DNA of 64,000 nucleotides from Letharia columbiana (Eukaryota; Ascomycota; Lecanoromycetes; Lecanorales; Parmeliaceae), in contig NW_023501061.1 of assembly GCF_014066305.1 (NCBI RefSeq), positions 434,001 to 498,000 on the forward strand. The letters run 5' to 3'. Shown here piece by piece: positions 1 through 11,700 of the stretch. Made by a program: the position numbers and the translations under genes. The notes under the pieces are model-generated. The model saw only the letters and a list, made by a program, of their open reading frames with translations, searched no databases and had not been told where the DNA came from. The stretch's first letter is position 1. Each line of letters opens with the position of its first letter.

Positions 1-3000
1 TTAAAAAAAAAATTAAAATTTTAATAGAAAATAAAAAAGTTATTCTATATGTTAATAATATATCTATTTTTTTAATAATTACGAACGTTTAATAGTTACG
101 GACGCTAATTTATTTACCCGCGATAACTTAGCCGATTTAATTAAAGAGCGTAGATCTAACGAATTAATAATTAACTATATATATAAATTCAAGATTTTTA
201 AGCTTAACTCTATCTTATTCTATTATATATATTAATATATTTTAATAGTTTAATATATCGATTAATTATTATAAGAATCGAGTTATAAACGCGCTCTTTA
301 CGTTTATTAGAAGAAAGATTTATAATAAAGTCTATTATAATTTTCTTCTATAATCTCGTTAATAAAGAAAGTAGATTTAGTTTATTATAGAGATAATAGC
401 GTTTTATCTTCATATGCTAATAAATATTATATATATTAATATACTTCTTAATATCTACGCGAATATTATTTTAATAGTATTTTCTCTTTATTAATTTAAA
501 TATCTTATTAATATTAAAATATCTAGCTATAAAATTATTATAATAGCTTTTCTCGAATTAAGTCTTTCTCGAGAATATATAATTTATTATTATATCTTAA
601 TAGCCTCTAGCTATTTTAAATTTAATTATTAATACTTCGTATTCGCTTATTTAATACTTTATTAACTTTACGCTATTTAATAAAAGCGTTCTCTTATTAA
701 AATATCTTTATAAGTTTATAAATAGATATACTATTTATATTATATATCGTTTTATTAATTATTAATACTTTAATAATTAGATATAAAACGAGCTATTTAT
801 AATTAATAGTCTTAGTAATAAAATTAAGTCGCTTATTAACTATATTATAAATATATTAAGTAAATATCTTACTTAAACTCTCTTTTATTAGAAATTAAAA
901 TTCTCTAAATCTCGAAGAATATATTATATTTAAATAGATTTCTTATACTATTATAGTTATTAAATTCTTAAATATTATCTTTTTTATAAATACTTTTTTT
1001 AAAAACTAGTATCTAAGAAACTTTTATTTATACTTAAATTATTTAATATAATAAGATATTTATTATTAAGATTATATTTATTATATATATAATCTACGCT
1101 ATCTTTATAAGCTATCTTAATAATAGCTAAAATAAAAATTAAAAAGCTTTTAACTTTAATTAGTTTTTACTATAATATAGAGAGAAGTTTATTAATTAAT
1201 TCATTTTCGCTTTTATAATTAAAGCGTTTTAAAAATATATTATTAAAATTTATCTTATTTAATTTATATGAAATTAAAAAATTATATAAGAAGAGTTTTA
1301 TTATTTAGCGGGCTTATCTACTATTTAATATTAATTATCTTATAAAGTATTTTAAATTATTATAATTAGTAGAAACTTTAATAAGATAAAAACTTCTCTT
1401 TAAATAGTAATATTAATACTTAAATATTATAATAATTATATAAAGTTCTTAATTATATATTTTATAGTTATACTCTATATTAATTATTTTTCTTAAATAA
1501 AAAGCGATTAGATATTATTATCTATTTATATATAGCTAAATTAATATACCCGCTATAATAAATAATAAGATATTAATTTCGATTTAAATTAAAAGCTAAA
1601 AGTCGAAATATTTAAGAAAAAGCGCGATTATAAAGACGCTTTTTAGTTTTTTAAATATATACTCTATAATATTAAGCTATAAAAATAATTCTAATTTAAT
1701 ATTCTTTTCGCTTTCTTTAAAAAGTTCTATTAAAGAATTTATAATTTAAAAATAATAATAAATAAATCTTCGATAGAAATTTATAAATTTTAAAAAAACT
1801 TATATATTATAATAGTATTTTAATTTAGATTACTCTTAGATTATAATAACTCTATATTTATCTATAATAATATTAATAATAAATATTATAAAGTCGAGAA
1901 ATTTTACTTTAATAACGAAAAACTTATATTTCTTTAAATTTATATAAAGACTATATTATCTAAATCGATTAAGTACTTACTTTATATAATCTAGATACTT
2001 CTTCTTTATCTTAAAATATATAAAAATATTATTTAAATATATTACGTAAACATCTGCAAATCTGAAAAGTTTCTATAAAATTTGAAATTGCTAATCGCGC
2101 GTGTTTCGCGGAAATTATAAAATCTATCGAATTAGTAAATCTAATTAGAATCCGCCTAAATTCTATTAATTTAGCAAATCTAATTAGAATTCGCTTAAAT
2201 TCTATCGATTTAGTAACTATTCTATTCTTTTTTACTAGTTCTATTAATTTAATAGTAATATATATAAAAAAAGAAAAGTTCTAATAATTAACGTTATAAT
2301 AATAAGATTCTATAACGATAAGTATTAACGTTAACTTAAATTTAATTATAAAATTAGATAATTTAATAAAATTAATCGCGTAAGTAATACTCTAATATAG
2401 CGTATAATAATATATATATTAATAATAATATATATTAATATTATATATATATAGAATAATACTTAGAGTATATTAAAGTATATTACGTAAAATTTTTAAA
2501 GTTACTAAAATTTTTTAAAGTTACTAAATTAATAGAACTGGCGAAAAGAATTTAGATAATTATTAAACTAATAAAAAGGATTAAATATAAATAAAGTCTA
2601 TTAAATAGACTAAATCGTATTAATTATATAAACTCGACGAAAATCGTACGGAAAGAAACTTTTTAGATTTATAGATGAAACTAATTAATTAGTTTAATTA
2701 AAGTTTTATTAATATAAGTTTAAAAGATTATTAAAGTATTAGTTAAGTTAAATAATATTATTAGATATTTAAAGTACTCGTAATATATATAAAACGCTAT
2801 CTTTTATTTATCGTCTTTATAAATTTATATATAATAATAAATATTCTTTAAATTAAATTTAATATATTATTTAAAATTATTTAAGCGATTAAGCGTCTCG
2901 CTAATTAAGAATAAGAGATATTAATTTTTAATAATTATCTTATTTAATTTACGATAGTTAATATATAAATATAAATCTTTATTCTTTTTTAAAATAAATA

Positions 3001-6000
3001 GAATTAAAACTTTTATTAAACTCGTAAAATATTTAATTTAACTCTTCGCTAGAGCTTTATCGAGATAAATTCTTAATACTATTAACTTTATATTAAATAA
3101 ATTATATAATAAATTAAATAATAGCTTCGTCGTAATTTTAATAATATAATTATAACTTTTATATAATAATAATTAACTTATTTCTTTTAATAAAAATATA
3201 TCTTTATATTCTTTTAACTTATAAGAAAGTTTAAGAATAACCTTTACGCTATCTATATAAATATTATATATTTTAATTATATTAATTTTATATTCTCTAT
3301 TTATAATTATTATTTTAACTATAACTAATATATAGATAATCTTATACTCTATAAAGTATTCGCGAATTATTATAATATTAAAATCTTAAATACCTACTTT
3401 TCGACGTTAAAATACTAGATTCGATCTTCTATATCTATCTTAATTCGTTTATTAATTAAGATTAAAAGATCTAAAATTATTAAGAAATTTTTTTTATTAA
3501 TAATATAAAAAATATATTTATAACGCTTAATACGCTTTTAATAATTTTATAAATAATAGATAATTAAATAAGTACTATAGTAATAAGTTAATTTTCTATT
3601 TATTTATATAGATTTTAATAAGAGATTATTAATCTTTATTAGATTTTATTTAATTATAAAACGCTAGCTTATTATATTTATTCTTTATTATTATTAAAAT
3701 AAATATTACTTCTATTTTTATTCTCGTCGTTATAAAGTCTTTAATAAGAGTTTCTTTTTTTCTATTAAGTTAATTATATAAAGCTTATAATTATTAATTA
3801 AACTAATCGATATATTATTAAAACTTTCTATTTTCTATTTTTTCGATTTAATATAAATAGTAGCGTAATATTCTTTTTCTCTATAATTATAATATTTTAT
3901 ACTATTTAAATAAAACTTATTATTTTTAAATTTATTTTAAACTTATAATCTCGAAGTCGTTTATTTTTTAAATTAAAGTTATTTTATCTTTATAATAACT
4001 ATAATTTCTTATATTAAGAATTTTAATTTCCTCGCTATTAGCTTTCTTATAAATTAGAAATATTATTTACTTTATATTCTCTAAAAGATTTTTACTTTTA
4101 ATTATTATTCTTTAAGCGTATTATAAGCGTTAAAAGTTTATCTCGCTTAATTAATATAATTTAAATATTAATTAATTAATAATAAAGTTTTATATAAAGT
4201 TTTATAAATAAATAATATACTTATTAATTCTTAATATAGAGATTTATTTAGACTTTTAATAATTAAAGATAATTATTAAATTAATATATAGTTTAATTTT
4301 ATCTTTAATTAATATTCGTATACGTTTAAATAATATTAAATTCTTAATTTATTAAATTCTTAATTTAATTTAATAAAAAGTTAATAAACTTCTATTATAT
4401 ATAGTTATAATTCGAAAATCTATTCTTCTTATTAATCTATAGTTTTTTTTAATTATTATTAAAAGATTAATAAACTTAAAAAATCTTATTTTTTTTAATA
4501 AGAAAGTTTTTTAAGATTAAGCGAAACGCTTTATTTATCTTTTATACTAGAGCTTAATATTTTTAAATACTCTTTTTATAATAGATTAGCAATTTCTCTA
4601 ATTAAATTATTTTTTAAAACTATTAAATAATATTATTATATTTAAAACTAGTATTATTTATAATTCTCTTTATTTCTAAAGTCGCTAATAATTTTAATAT
4701 ATTATTATCGCTATTATAATTACGATCTATAAATATTTTACTTCTTTTAAATAAAATAATCTTCGCTTCTAGAGATTAAAGATAATATTCTTATATAAAT
4801 ATTTTTTAGCGATAAGTAATATACTCTACTTTATCGATTAGAATATAAATAGATTTATTAATCTATTTATTAATATCTCGCTTCTTATTAGAGATACTTT
4901 CTTAACTATAAATAATAATATTATTATTATTATTACTACTTAATTTTTCTATTAAACTATTATATATAACTAATAGAAAGATCTCTTTATTTAAATTTAT
5001 AATATATCTTAATATCTTTAATTATATTATAATTATATTTTAATTCGATATTATATTAATTAATAATAACTTATTTTATAAATATTAAGATTATACTTTA
5101 ATAGTAATTATTATACTAATTTCGAATCGCTACTTCTAAAAAAGATTAAAGAATTAAAATTATTAGATTTAAAGAGTTTTAGAGTTATATAGTAATATAA
5201 AATTAGAAAGATAAATATATTTATATATCGATTTAATAGTAAAACTAATTCTTAAAAAAGTAAAGAAAATTCGAGAAAGATCGCTTATTTAAGCTTATTT
5301 ATTAAGACTTCGCTAAGTATATATTAAGCGTATATAAGCTAAGTAATCTAGAGTTCTCTCACTTAGAATTCTTAAGCGCCTTTTCTAATAAATACGCGAG
5401 AATTATATTTTAATACTTCTCTATAGTTACGCTCTTAGTTTACTTAATAAGAAATAAAGCTATATATAACTCTTAATAATAAATTATTTTAATCTTAATA
5501 ATAGACTATTTTAGTCTTAATAATAATAGGCTATTTTAGTCTTAATAATAGACTATTTTAGTCTTCGATAATAATAAACTATTTTAGTCGTAATAATAAT
5601 AGACTATTTTAGTCTTCGATAATAATAGACTATTTTAGTTTTAATAATAATAGACTATTTTAGTTTTAATAATAATAGACTATTTTAGTTATAATAATAA
5701 TAGACTATTTTAATTATAATAATAAACTATTTTAGTTATAATAATAAGCTATTTTAGTTATAATAATAATAGATTATTTTAGTTATAATAATAATAGATT
5801 ATTTTAATTATAATAATAATAGATTATTTTAATCGTAAAAATAGACTATTTTAATTATAATAATAAGCTATTTTAGTTATAATAATAAGCTATTTTAGTC
5901 GTAATAATAATAAATTATTTTAGCCTTTTAATAATAGGCTATTTTAGTCTTTAATAGACTATTTTAATCTTTTATATACTATTTTAATATAATACGTCTT

Positions 6001-6093
6001 TCTAATATAATATTTAATACTTATTTTAAATAATACGTCTTCTTAACGTAATATTTCTTTCTAAGATAATATAATATATCTCTAGAGTATAAT
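1..6093. repeat. AT-rich RIP-degraded repeat block
   Basis: This stretch is very AT-rich and has no credible open reading frame. By eye, CpA and its complement TpG are almost absent while CpG, TpA and ApT remain common. That is the footprint expected when RIP converts CpA to TpA on both strands of repeated DNA in ascomycetes. A small patch near 2045-2130 keeps more normal composition. The original repeats were probably transposons, but I cannot name a family from what is left. A minisatellite occupies the right end and is listed separately. Confidence 0.85.
5392..5990. repeat. Minisatellite, left inverted copy
   Basis: From about 5478 to 5990 a unit of roughly 20-25 bp recurs about twenty times, with a core reading GACTATTTTAGT followed by a variable run of AATAATAAT. 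Unit length and the bases between cores vary, so it is a diverged array. The unique-looking flank at 5392-5478 and the array both reappear in reverse complement at 8118-8520, so they form a large imperfect inverted repeat around the material between them. Confidence 0.8.
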
Positions 6094-6098
6094 ACGAA

Positions 6099-6240
6099 TG
6101 TTAAGGAAATGGATGACTGGGTTATGAATTCATGGTGTGGTGTAAAGATGTTGGTTATTCTATGTGCCTGCAGGGCAGATATGTGCGGCGCCAAGCCACA
6201 CTAGTGTTATCTTATCAGGTGGCCTTGGCGTACCGTGACA
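6099..6240 (-). repeat. LTR of the 6.1-7.3 kb element
   Basis: Left copy of the 142-bp terminal repeat. It differs from the right copy at three transition sites: near position 4 of the repeat (T versus C), in GGTTATG versus GGTCATG, and in CAGGGCA versus CAGAGCA. It is preceded by the target duplication ACGAA. Confidence 0.9.
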
Positions 6241-6383
6241 ACATGCCCGCAAAGAATGAAAAAAAGACACGTCCTCGTGGCCTATGTCATTGACCAATCA
6301 AAATGCATCGTTGCTAGTGGCTATGATGCTCCTGATTTACCCCCTCATCTTCCTCATAGACCGCATAGCCATCCGGTGTGACG

Positions 6384-6989
6384 TCAGCGAGATATGCGTG
6401 GCCTTTGCTTGCAGAGGTCCAATGTATCATAGTAATTTGGCTGTGATCGTCGCAGTAGATCCTTCTCTTGTTTGCTCATTGCAGTGATATGCCACACTAA
6501 TGTGATATTGCCTAGGCATGCAGAGATAGCAGGCCAAATTGTACTGTCGTTCTCCGCTTGCTGAGTGGCGATCTGACGTGGGATCGTGGAGAGCTGAGCC
6601 GTGTTCTTGATGACGGTGGCCTTGTTGTCGCTTGGTTTCTCCGCAGTGTTCTCCGCTTTTGCCTGCTGTAGTGACTTCTCTTGCACTGGCTGAGTGGATT
6701 GGTGTGAGATCGTGGAGAGTAGGCCTGTTGTGTCACTGCTGCTGATGACTGTCTCCGTAATGTTCTCCGCAGTGTTCTGTTGCTGTTTTGAGAGAGTTTG
6801 GGGACGATTGGAGCTATAGCAGTCGACTTGGTGTGTTGACGGCTTGGTGGGAGGTGCTTGGCACGAGTTCTCCGCTTGTTTCTCCGCTTGTTCCTTTTGT
6901 TCTCTGACTTTGTGGCTGTGGGCGATACGATTGAGTGCGTAGGTCATGAGGTCAAATGGCGTAGGGACGATAGGGCTGTAGTAGGCCAT
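6384..6989 (-). CDS. Interior ORF of the LTR element, unknown
   Basis: This 201-codon minus-strand frame fills most of the element interior and runs in the same direction as the inferred element. The product is polar, rich in Gln, Ser, Thr and Lys, with an early Lys/Glu/Gln stretch that could be helical (around residues 26-45). I see no zinc knuckle and no pol motif. It could be a relic of gag or simply an open frame in non-coding element DNA. Short internal repeats of a GTTCTCCGC-like motif contribute to its composition. Confidence 0.3.
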   Translation of the reverse strand: MAYYSPIVPTPFDLMTYALNRIAHSHKVREQKEQAEKQAENSCQAPPTKPSTHQVDCYSSNRPQTLSKQQQNTAENITETVISSSDTTGLLSTISHQSTQPVQEKSLQQAKAENTAEKPSDNKATVIKNTAQLSTIPRQIATQQAENDSTIWPAISACLGNITLVWHITAMSKQEKDLLRRSQPNYYDTLDLCKQRPRISR

Positions 6990-7169
6990 AGCGATATGTC
7001 AAATGGCCTATTGAAAGGATCGACTTGATTGGCTGGTTTTTGCGTAGGCTGTGACGGCCTAGCTGCGTAGCGGAAGCGCGGGGGGCTGACTGTCGGTATA
7101 TCGTGACTGCTGGTCGAGTGACGGTATAGACGACTTGGAAGAGGACCTGGGTTAGGTGTTGCTACCAAT

Positions 7170-7311
7170 TGTCAAGGAAATGGATGACTGGGTCATGAAT
7201 TCATGGTGTGGTGTAAAGATGTTGGTTATTCTATGTGCCTGCAGAGCAGATATGTGCGGCGCCAAGCCACACTAGTGTTATCTTATCAGGTGGCCTTGGC
7301 GTACCGTGACA
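7170..7311 (-). repeat. LTR of the 6.1-7.3 kb element
   Basis: Right copy of the 142-bp terminal repeat, the 5' LTR if the element is read on the minus strand. It is followed directly by ACGAA (7312-7316), matching the five bases before the left LTR. Confidence 0.9.
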
Positions 7312-7402
7312 ACGAAGTAATATAGTTATCTCATATAGATATTATCTATAATTCTTCGCGACGTTTCTCTTTACTACTATCTTATTATCTTCGCTAATCT
7401 TA

Positions 7403-8107
7403 TTAAATCTTAAAAAAACTTTATAAGAAAAGAGAAAAAGAGTATTAGCTCGTCTATTAATATAATCGAGTTTTTATTATAACGAGAGTTTCTTATAACG
7501 ATATAGCGATACGATAATACGACGATATAACGACGTAATTATAACTCTATATTTAAATTAGTCTTTATAAAAAACTAGTATTATAGCGACTTAGTTTATA
7601 TATTCTATAAATCGAGCTTATAATCTATTAAAATATTAGATATATAATATATAAAACGAATAAATTAATTCTCTAAAATCTCTTCGAAGTTAGATTTTAA
7701 ATATAATATAAAATTAAATAGCTAGAAAATATAATAGCTAAGATACGCGGAGACTAAAAATATAATAGCTAAGATACGCGGAGACTATATTTTAATAAAT
7801 CTAGTCTCGAAGAGATTTTAGAGAATTAATTTATTCGTTCTATATATTATATATCTAATATTTTAATAGATTATAAGCTCGATCTATAGAATATATAAAC
7901 TAAGTCGCTATAATATTAAATTTCTATAAGATTAATTTAAATATAGAGTTATAACTACGTTATCGCATCGTTATAAAAAACTCTCGTCGTTATAAAGAAT
8001 TCTCGTCGTCGTAAAGAACTCTCGTTAAAATAAGAACTTAGTTATATTAATAGACGAGCTAATATTCTTTTTCTCTTTTCTTATAAAGTTTTTTAAGATT
8101 TAATAAA
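7403..8107. repeat. Long imperfect palindrome with tandem core
   Basis: The left arm (about 7403-7712) and right arm (about 7783-8107) are reverse complements of each other with scattered mismatches and small indels. For example the left arm's stretch ending CTCTAAAATCTCTTCGAA is answered by TTCGAAGAGATTTTAGAG-like sequence on the right. The roughly 70-bp centre holds two adjacent copies of a 30-bp unit containing TAAGATACGCGGAGACT (7726-7755 and 7756-7786). A partial third arm copy lies at about 8510-8655. Two inverted transposon copies, or one duplicated head-to-head and then mutated by RIP, would give this structure. Confidence 0.8.
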
Positions 8108-8117
8108 ATCGATAGAA

Positions 8118-8520
8118 ATAAAATATTAAGACTAAAATAGTCTATTTTTATTAAAAGACTGAAATAATCTATTATTATTATTAAGGCTAAAATAATTTAT
8201 TATTAAAAGATTAAAATATTTTATAAAAGATTAAAATAGTCTATTATTAAGAGGCTAAAATAATTTATTATTAAAAGACTAGAATAGCCTATTATCGAAA
8301 GGCTAAAATAGTCTATAAAATATTATTAAGACTAAAATAGTCTATTATTATTAGAATTAAAATAGTTTATTTATTAAGATTAAAATAATCTATTATTATT
8401 AAGATTAAAATAATCTTTATCGTTAATAAGAGTTATATATAGCTTTATTTCTTATTAAGTAAACTAAGAGCGTAACTATAGAGGAGTATCGAAATATAAC
8501 TCTCGCGTATCTTAGTTATT
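8118..8520. repeat. Minisatellite, right inverted copy
   Basis: This is an array of the same GACTATTTTAGT-type unit as at 5478-5990 but in reverse complement (cores read ACTAAAATAGTC), with fewer units. It is followed by reverse complement of the 5392-5478 flank, including the TATATATAGCTTTATTTCTT portion. It therefore pairs with the left copy as an outer inverted repeat enclosing both the LTR element and the palindrome. Confidence 0.75.
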
Positions 8521-9430
8521 ATATTTTTAGCCTTCGTATATTTTAGTTACTATATTTTCCAGTTATCTAATTTTATACTATATTTAAAATCTAGTCTCGA
8601 AGAGATTTTAAAGAATTAATTTATTCGTTCTATATATTATATATCTAATATTCTAATAATAGTTAATTAAAAAATATTTTTTATTATTCATAAAGCTATA
8701 ATTCTTTATAAGCGTTTTAATATTTAATTATTTAGATTAAATTTAGATTAAGTATACTTTATTAAAGATAGATATCTATATTACGATATAATAGCGATTA
8801 TTATTTAAGAATTTAATAATATAATTATTTAAGAATTTAATAATATTCTTCTTATTAATAAAGTTTATAATATTAATATATATAAAAGAATAAGATAGAG
8901 CTAAGCTTAAATATCTTATTTTTATATATATAATTAATTATAAACTTAAAGTTACTCTTCTCTTTAATTAGATTAATTAAATTATCGCGAAAAAATAAAT
9001 TAACGTTTATAACTATTAAAAAATAAGTATATATTATTTAATTTTAAAATAACTCCTCTATTTTCTATTAAATTTTTAAGTTTTTTTTTTAATTATAAAA
9101 TAAATATAGGCTATTAAATAAAAAGAGAAGATTTAAATATAATCTTATAATTATTAAAGCGTAAGAAATTTGAATATCGCTTATTAAAGTTCGCTTACTA
9201 AAGATCGCTTATCTATTTACTCGATAGCTCTAATAAAAAAAAATTTATAAATTTAATTTATAGATCTTTACTCGTATAAATATAATAAATTATAAAGAAA
9301 TAAAAAGAATAATTCGAAGTTAGAAGATGAAAAATAATAGATTTAATTAGTTACGCTAAATTCGTAATACTATCTAATTAGATATAGTAATAGAGCTATA
9401 GAGCTATTAAGATTATGAAAAATTCTTATA

Positions 9431-9795
9431 AAAAACGTTACTAAACCTTTCTAATAACAGCAGGGAATAAGGTAACCAGGCAACCATTCTTTTAGTAGCA
9501 TCGGCTTTTCGCCAATGCATCTGCTCCCGACCAGCAATTTGACCTGCGGCCTTCGAGACAGTCCCTACTGTAGTTCTGGGGGAGATTCATAGCACTGACT
9601 ACTAAGGCAATATGACTTCCAGCATACATCATGTTACGAAGGACCCAGTTCTAATTTTGAGATACCTTAGGCTCCTCAACTACAATTCTTCTTCAGAATC
9701 TTTCTCGTCTGAGGGCCTAACAAAATCTACATTAGCAGCAGAAGGGTCCGTAAGCAATGTGCTACGAAGACGCTCTCTAATATCTTTTGGTAGAT
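9431..9795. other. Short normal-composition island, possible ORF tail
   Basis: Base composition returns to normal for about 360 bp between AT-rich DNA and a homopolymer tract. On the minus strand an open frame of about 38 codons ends at a TAG near 9683. Its product is charged and finishes in an acidic run (Asp-Ser-Glu-Glu-Glu-Leu). It could be the last residues of a transposon or host protein whose body is lost. I cannot assign it to a family. Confidence 0.3.
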
Positions 9796-10187
9796 AATAA
9801 ATTTTTTGAAAGAGGTTTTTTCTTTAAAGACCAGGGGGTCCCACCAAGGGGGGGCGGGGGGAACTCTTTTTTTATTTTTTGAAAAAATTAATTATATTAA
9901 AAACTTCCCCAAAAAAAAAACAAAAAAAATTTGGGGGTTTGGGCTTCAAACCACAAACACATAAGGTGGAAAAAATAAAAAAAAGATATATTTTTGTTTT
10001 AATTGAAAAAAAAAAAAAAAATAAAAATAAAAAAAAAAAAAAAAAAAAAAACCCAACACCCCCCCAAAAAAAAAAAAAAATATAAATTTTATATATATAA
10101 AAATAAAAAAAGAACAAAAAAGCCGGTCCCCACAATACAAAAAAACAAAAAAAACGGGAAAAAAAAAAAAAAAAAAATTAAAAAGGA

Positions 10188-10239
<52 letters not shown>

Positions 10240-10308
10240 AAAAAATTAATATTTCTAAACATCTTTAGGAGGTTTTTTTGCTTTTTTGTTGTGATGTATG
10301 GTACCTTG

Positions 10309-10346
<38 letters not shown>
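9796..10346. other. Homopolymer-rich low-quality tract
   Basis: Runs of A, with some of G, C and T, dominate, including uninterrupted A runs of about 30-40 bases near 10195-10237 and 10311-10348. Between them are fragments that look like ordinary sequence with stretched homopolymers. This does not resemble RIP DNA, which has few long single-base runs. It is more likely poor read or gap-fill sequence than biology. Lys- and Phe-rich frames here are artefacts of the A/T runs. Confidence 0.7.
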
Positions 10347-10350
<4 letters not shown>

Positions 10351-11267
10351 CCGTCACTGTCGAGAACGGCGTGCGCTGTCCGAACGCACGTGTCTGCCTC
10401 AGCGAAGGAGAATCAGGCTATCTGTATGACAAGATGAAGGGCTCAGCCCTGTTTCACATCTTGGTTTTTGCATCCGACGTTCGAGGACCGGTCAGGGAGG
10501 GGCTTAAGTATTTCTCCGCGAGCTTGTCGAAAGGCTTCTACAACCGATACGGCGGAAGTGAACTTTTCAACATCATCTTCGTCACAAAGTGCCTCCCATT
10601 TGAGATTGCGGAGCGAACGACCGATACAGAGCTTCGTACACTCGGCGACGTAGCCACCATCGTCTACGACGATCGACCACCAGACGAGGACGCTCACTAC
10701 ACCTGGGGTATCGACCACGCCAAGGGTGCCGTCGTGGTAATCGGTCCCGATCTCTGAGTGGGAATGAGTGCTTTCCCGGGCGAGACGGCGCGGTTGGATC
10801 ATCACTTTGGAAACTTCCTACTCCCTCAAAGTGAAGCAACGGAAGCCGAAAAGGCCCCCAACACCATGCCAGCCGATAGAACGGAAGCTGATACCGATGT
10901 CGGAGAGCCGACGAACGGCCATCTTGTCGACGGATCCGAGCCAGACTACACCGCCAACGGAACCACGAACGGGGAAGAAGCCAAAGAGGCGACGACGAGT
11001 GGATCTTCGGCCCCTTGGCTCCTTCCCTGTTCGTGGGGAAAGGCAACCAAAGAGGCGGCGGTTGGCGGAAGCGAAGGGGATTCGAATGCACGTGAGGAGC
11101 CAATGGATGAGCTGAAGGACAAGGTCGCAATGGACGCTGCTCATGATGGTCCTGCATTTGAAGAGGCGGAGATTGAGACCCCTGTCGACGAGCCAGGAGC
11201 CTCCACAGACGGTGGGAAGGGCGAGTATTTTGTGCCCGAGTCCGACAGCGTCAATGCCACTCACTGA
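10347..11267 (+). pseudogene. Aromatic (phenol 2-) monooxygenase-like C-terminal fragment
   Basis: The reading frame enters from the homopolymer tract without a start codon. It resembles the C-terminal thioredoxin-like domain of fungal FAD-dependent phenol 2-monooxygenases, which hydroxylate aromatic rings using NADPH and oxygen. The family-like segment includes FHILVFASD and, near the end, HAKGAVVVIGPDL then VGMSAFPGE. A TGA at 10755-10757 interrupts these last two, where the family would be expected to have an aromatic residue (a TGG codon would need one change). After the domain comes an Asp/Glu/Thr-rich tail of about 140 residues. The FAD-binding part is missing, either lost or hidden by bad sequence. 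It is a pseudogene unless the TGA is a base error. Confidence 0.65.
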
Positions 11268-11700
11268 TGGCTATGCACTTGATAGATGTTTATCGGTTTG
11301 CACTCTAGTTGACTGGATTACAATATCAAAGTTGTCTGGGTGCTGTGAGTAGATTTCGGTTCAAAGTAAGAGAAAGGCTTGGAAAGGGTGACGTTCAGTA
11401 ATGAAAGGCTTACTGCTCTGGCGGAAAAGGCGAACGGTAAGATTATCGCCAGGTGGTTGGATCTGTGCTGCATTCGCATCGTATCCAACACGTACAGAAA
11501 CCAAAGCAGTGGGCTTAGCAGCTCAATTGGGAGCTCGAAGGTATCTTACGAAGAGGTCGAGTCCCAGACCCTGATTTTCCAAGTCCGCAATATAACAACA
11601 ATAGTGTTGCTTCTCATGGCTATGATGGCTTAGTTAAAGGACGAGTGGGAGGATCAACGGAGACCTGGCGTTGTGCTGGTCTCCTGCCAGATGACAGAGC
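11268..11700. other. Intergenic, no feature seen
   Basis: About 430 bp between the monooxygenase fragment (+) and the 3' end of the OPT transporter gene (-), a convergent arrangement. An 84-codon frame at 11379-11633 has no recognisable composition or motif and I do not call it a gene. Confidence 0.5.

Larger units (their letters stand above)
6099..7311 (-). mobile_element. Small non-autonomous LTR retroelement (TRIM-like)
   Basis: Two 142-bp direct repeats (6099-6240 and 7170-7311) start TG, end CA and carry the short inverted termini TGTCA/TGACA. They bound a 929-bp interior. The five bases ACGAA occur immediately outside both ends (6094-6098 and 7312-7316), a clean target-site duplication. 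Read on the minus strand, the interior begins two bases after its LTR with TGGTAGCAACACC, shaped like a tRNA primer-binding site, so I orient the element minus. There is no protease, reverse transcriptase or integrase, so it would depend on a helper element. The LTRs differ at only three positions, all transitions. Composition is normal although the surroundings are RIP-degraded, so insertion probably came after that degradation. Confidence 0.88.
7317..9430. repeat. AT-rich RIP-degraded repeat block, right part
   Basis: This continues the AT-rich block right of the LTR element, with the same depletion of CpA/TpG and no usable reading frame. It contains the long palindrome (7403-8107), the inverted minisatellite copy (8118-8520), and at about 8510-8655 a further partial copy of the palindrome arm. 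The part from about 8660 to 9430 holds nothing I can recognise. Confidence 0.8.

Noticed and set aside
5478..5990. Regularly spaced repeats that could suggest a CRISPR array
   Set aside because: The units abut each other with no unique spacers, vary in length, and the DNA is fungal; it is a minisatellite.
9872..10191. Overlapping Phe- and Lys-rich open frames on both strands
   Set aside because: They are translations of long A/T runs in a tract that looks like unreliable sequence; no real protein has this composition.
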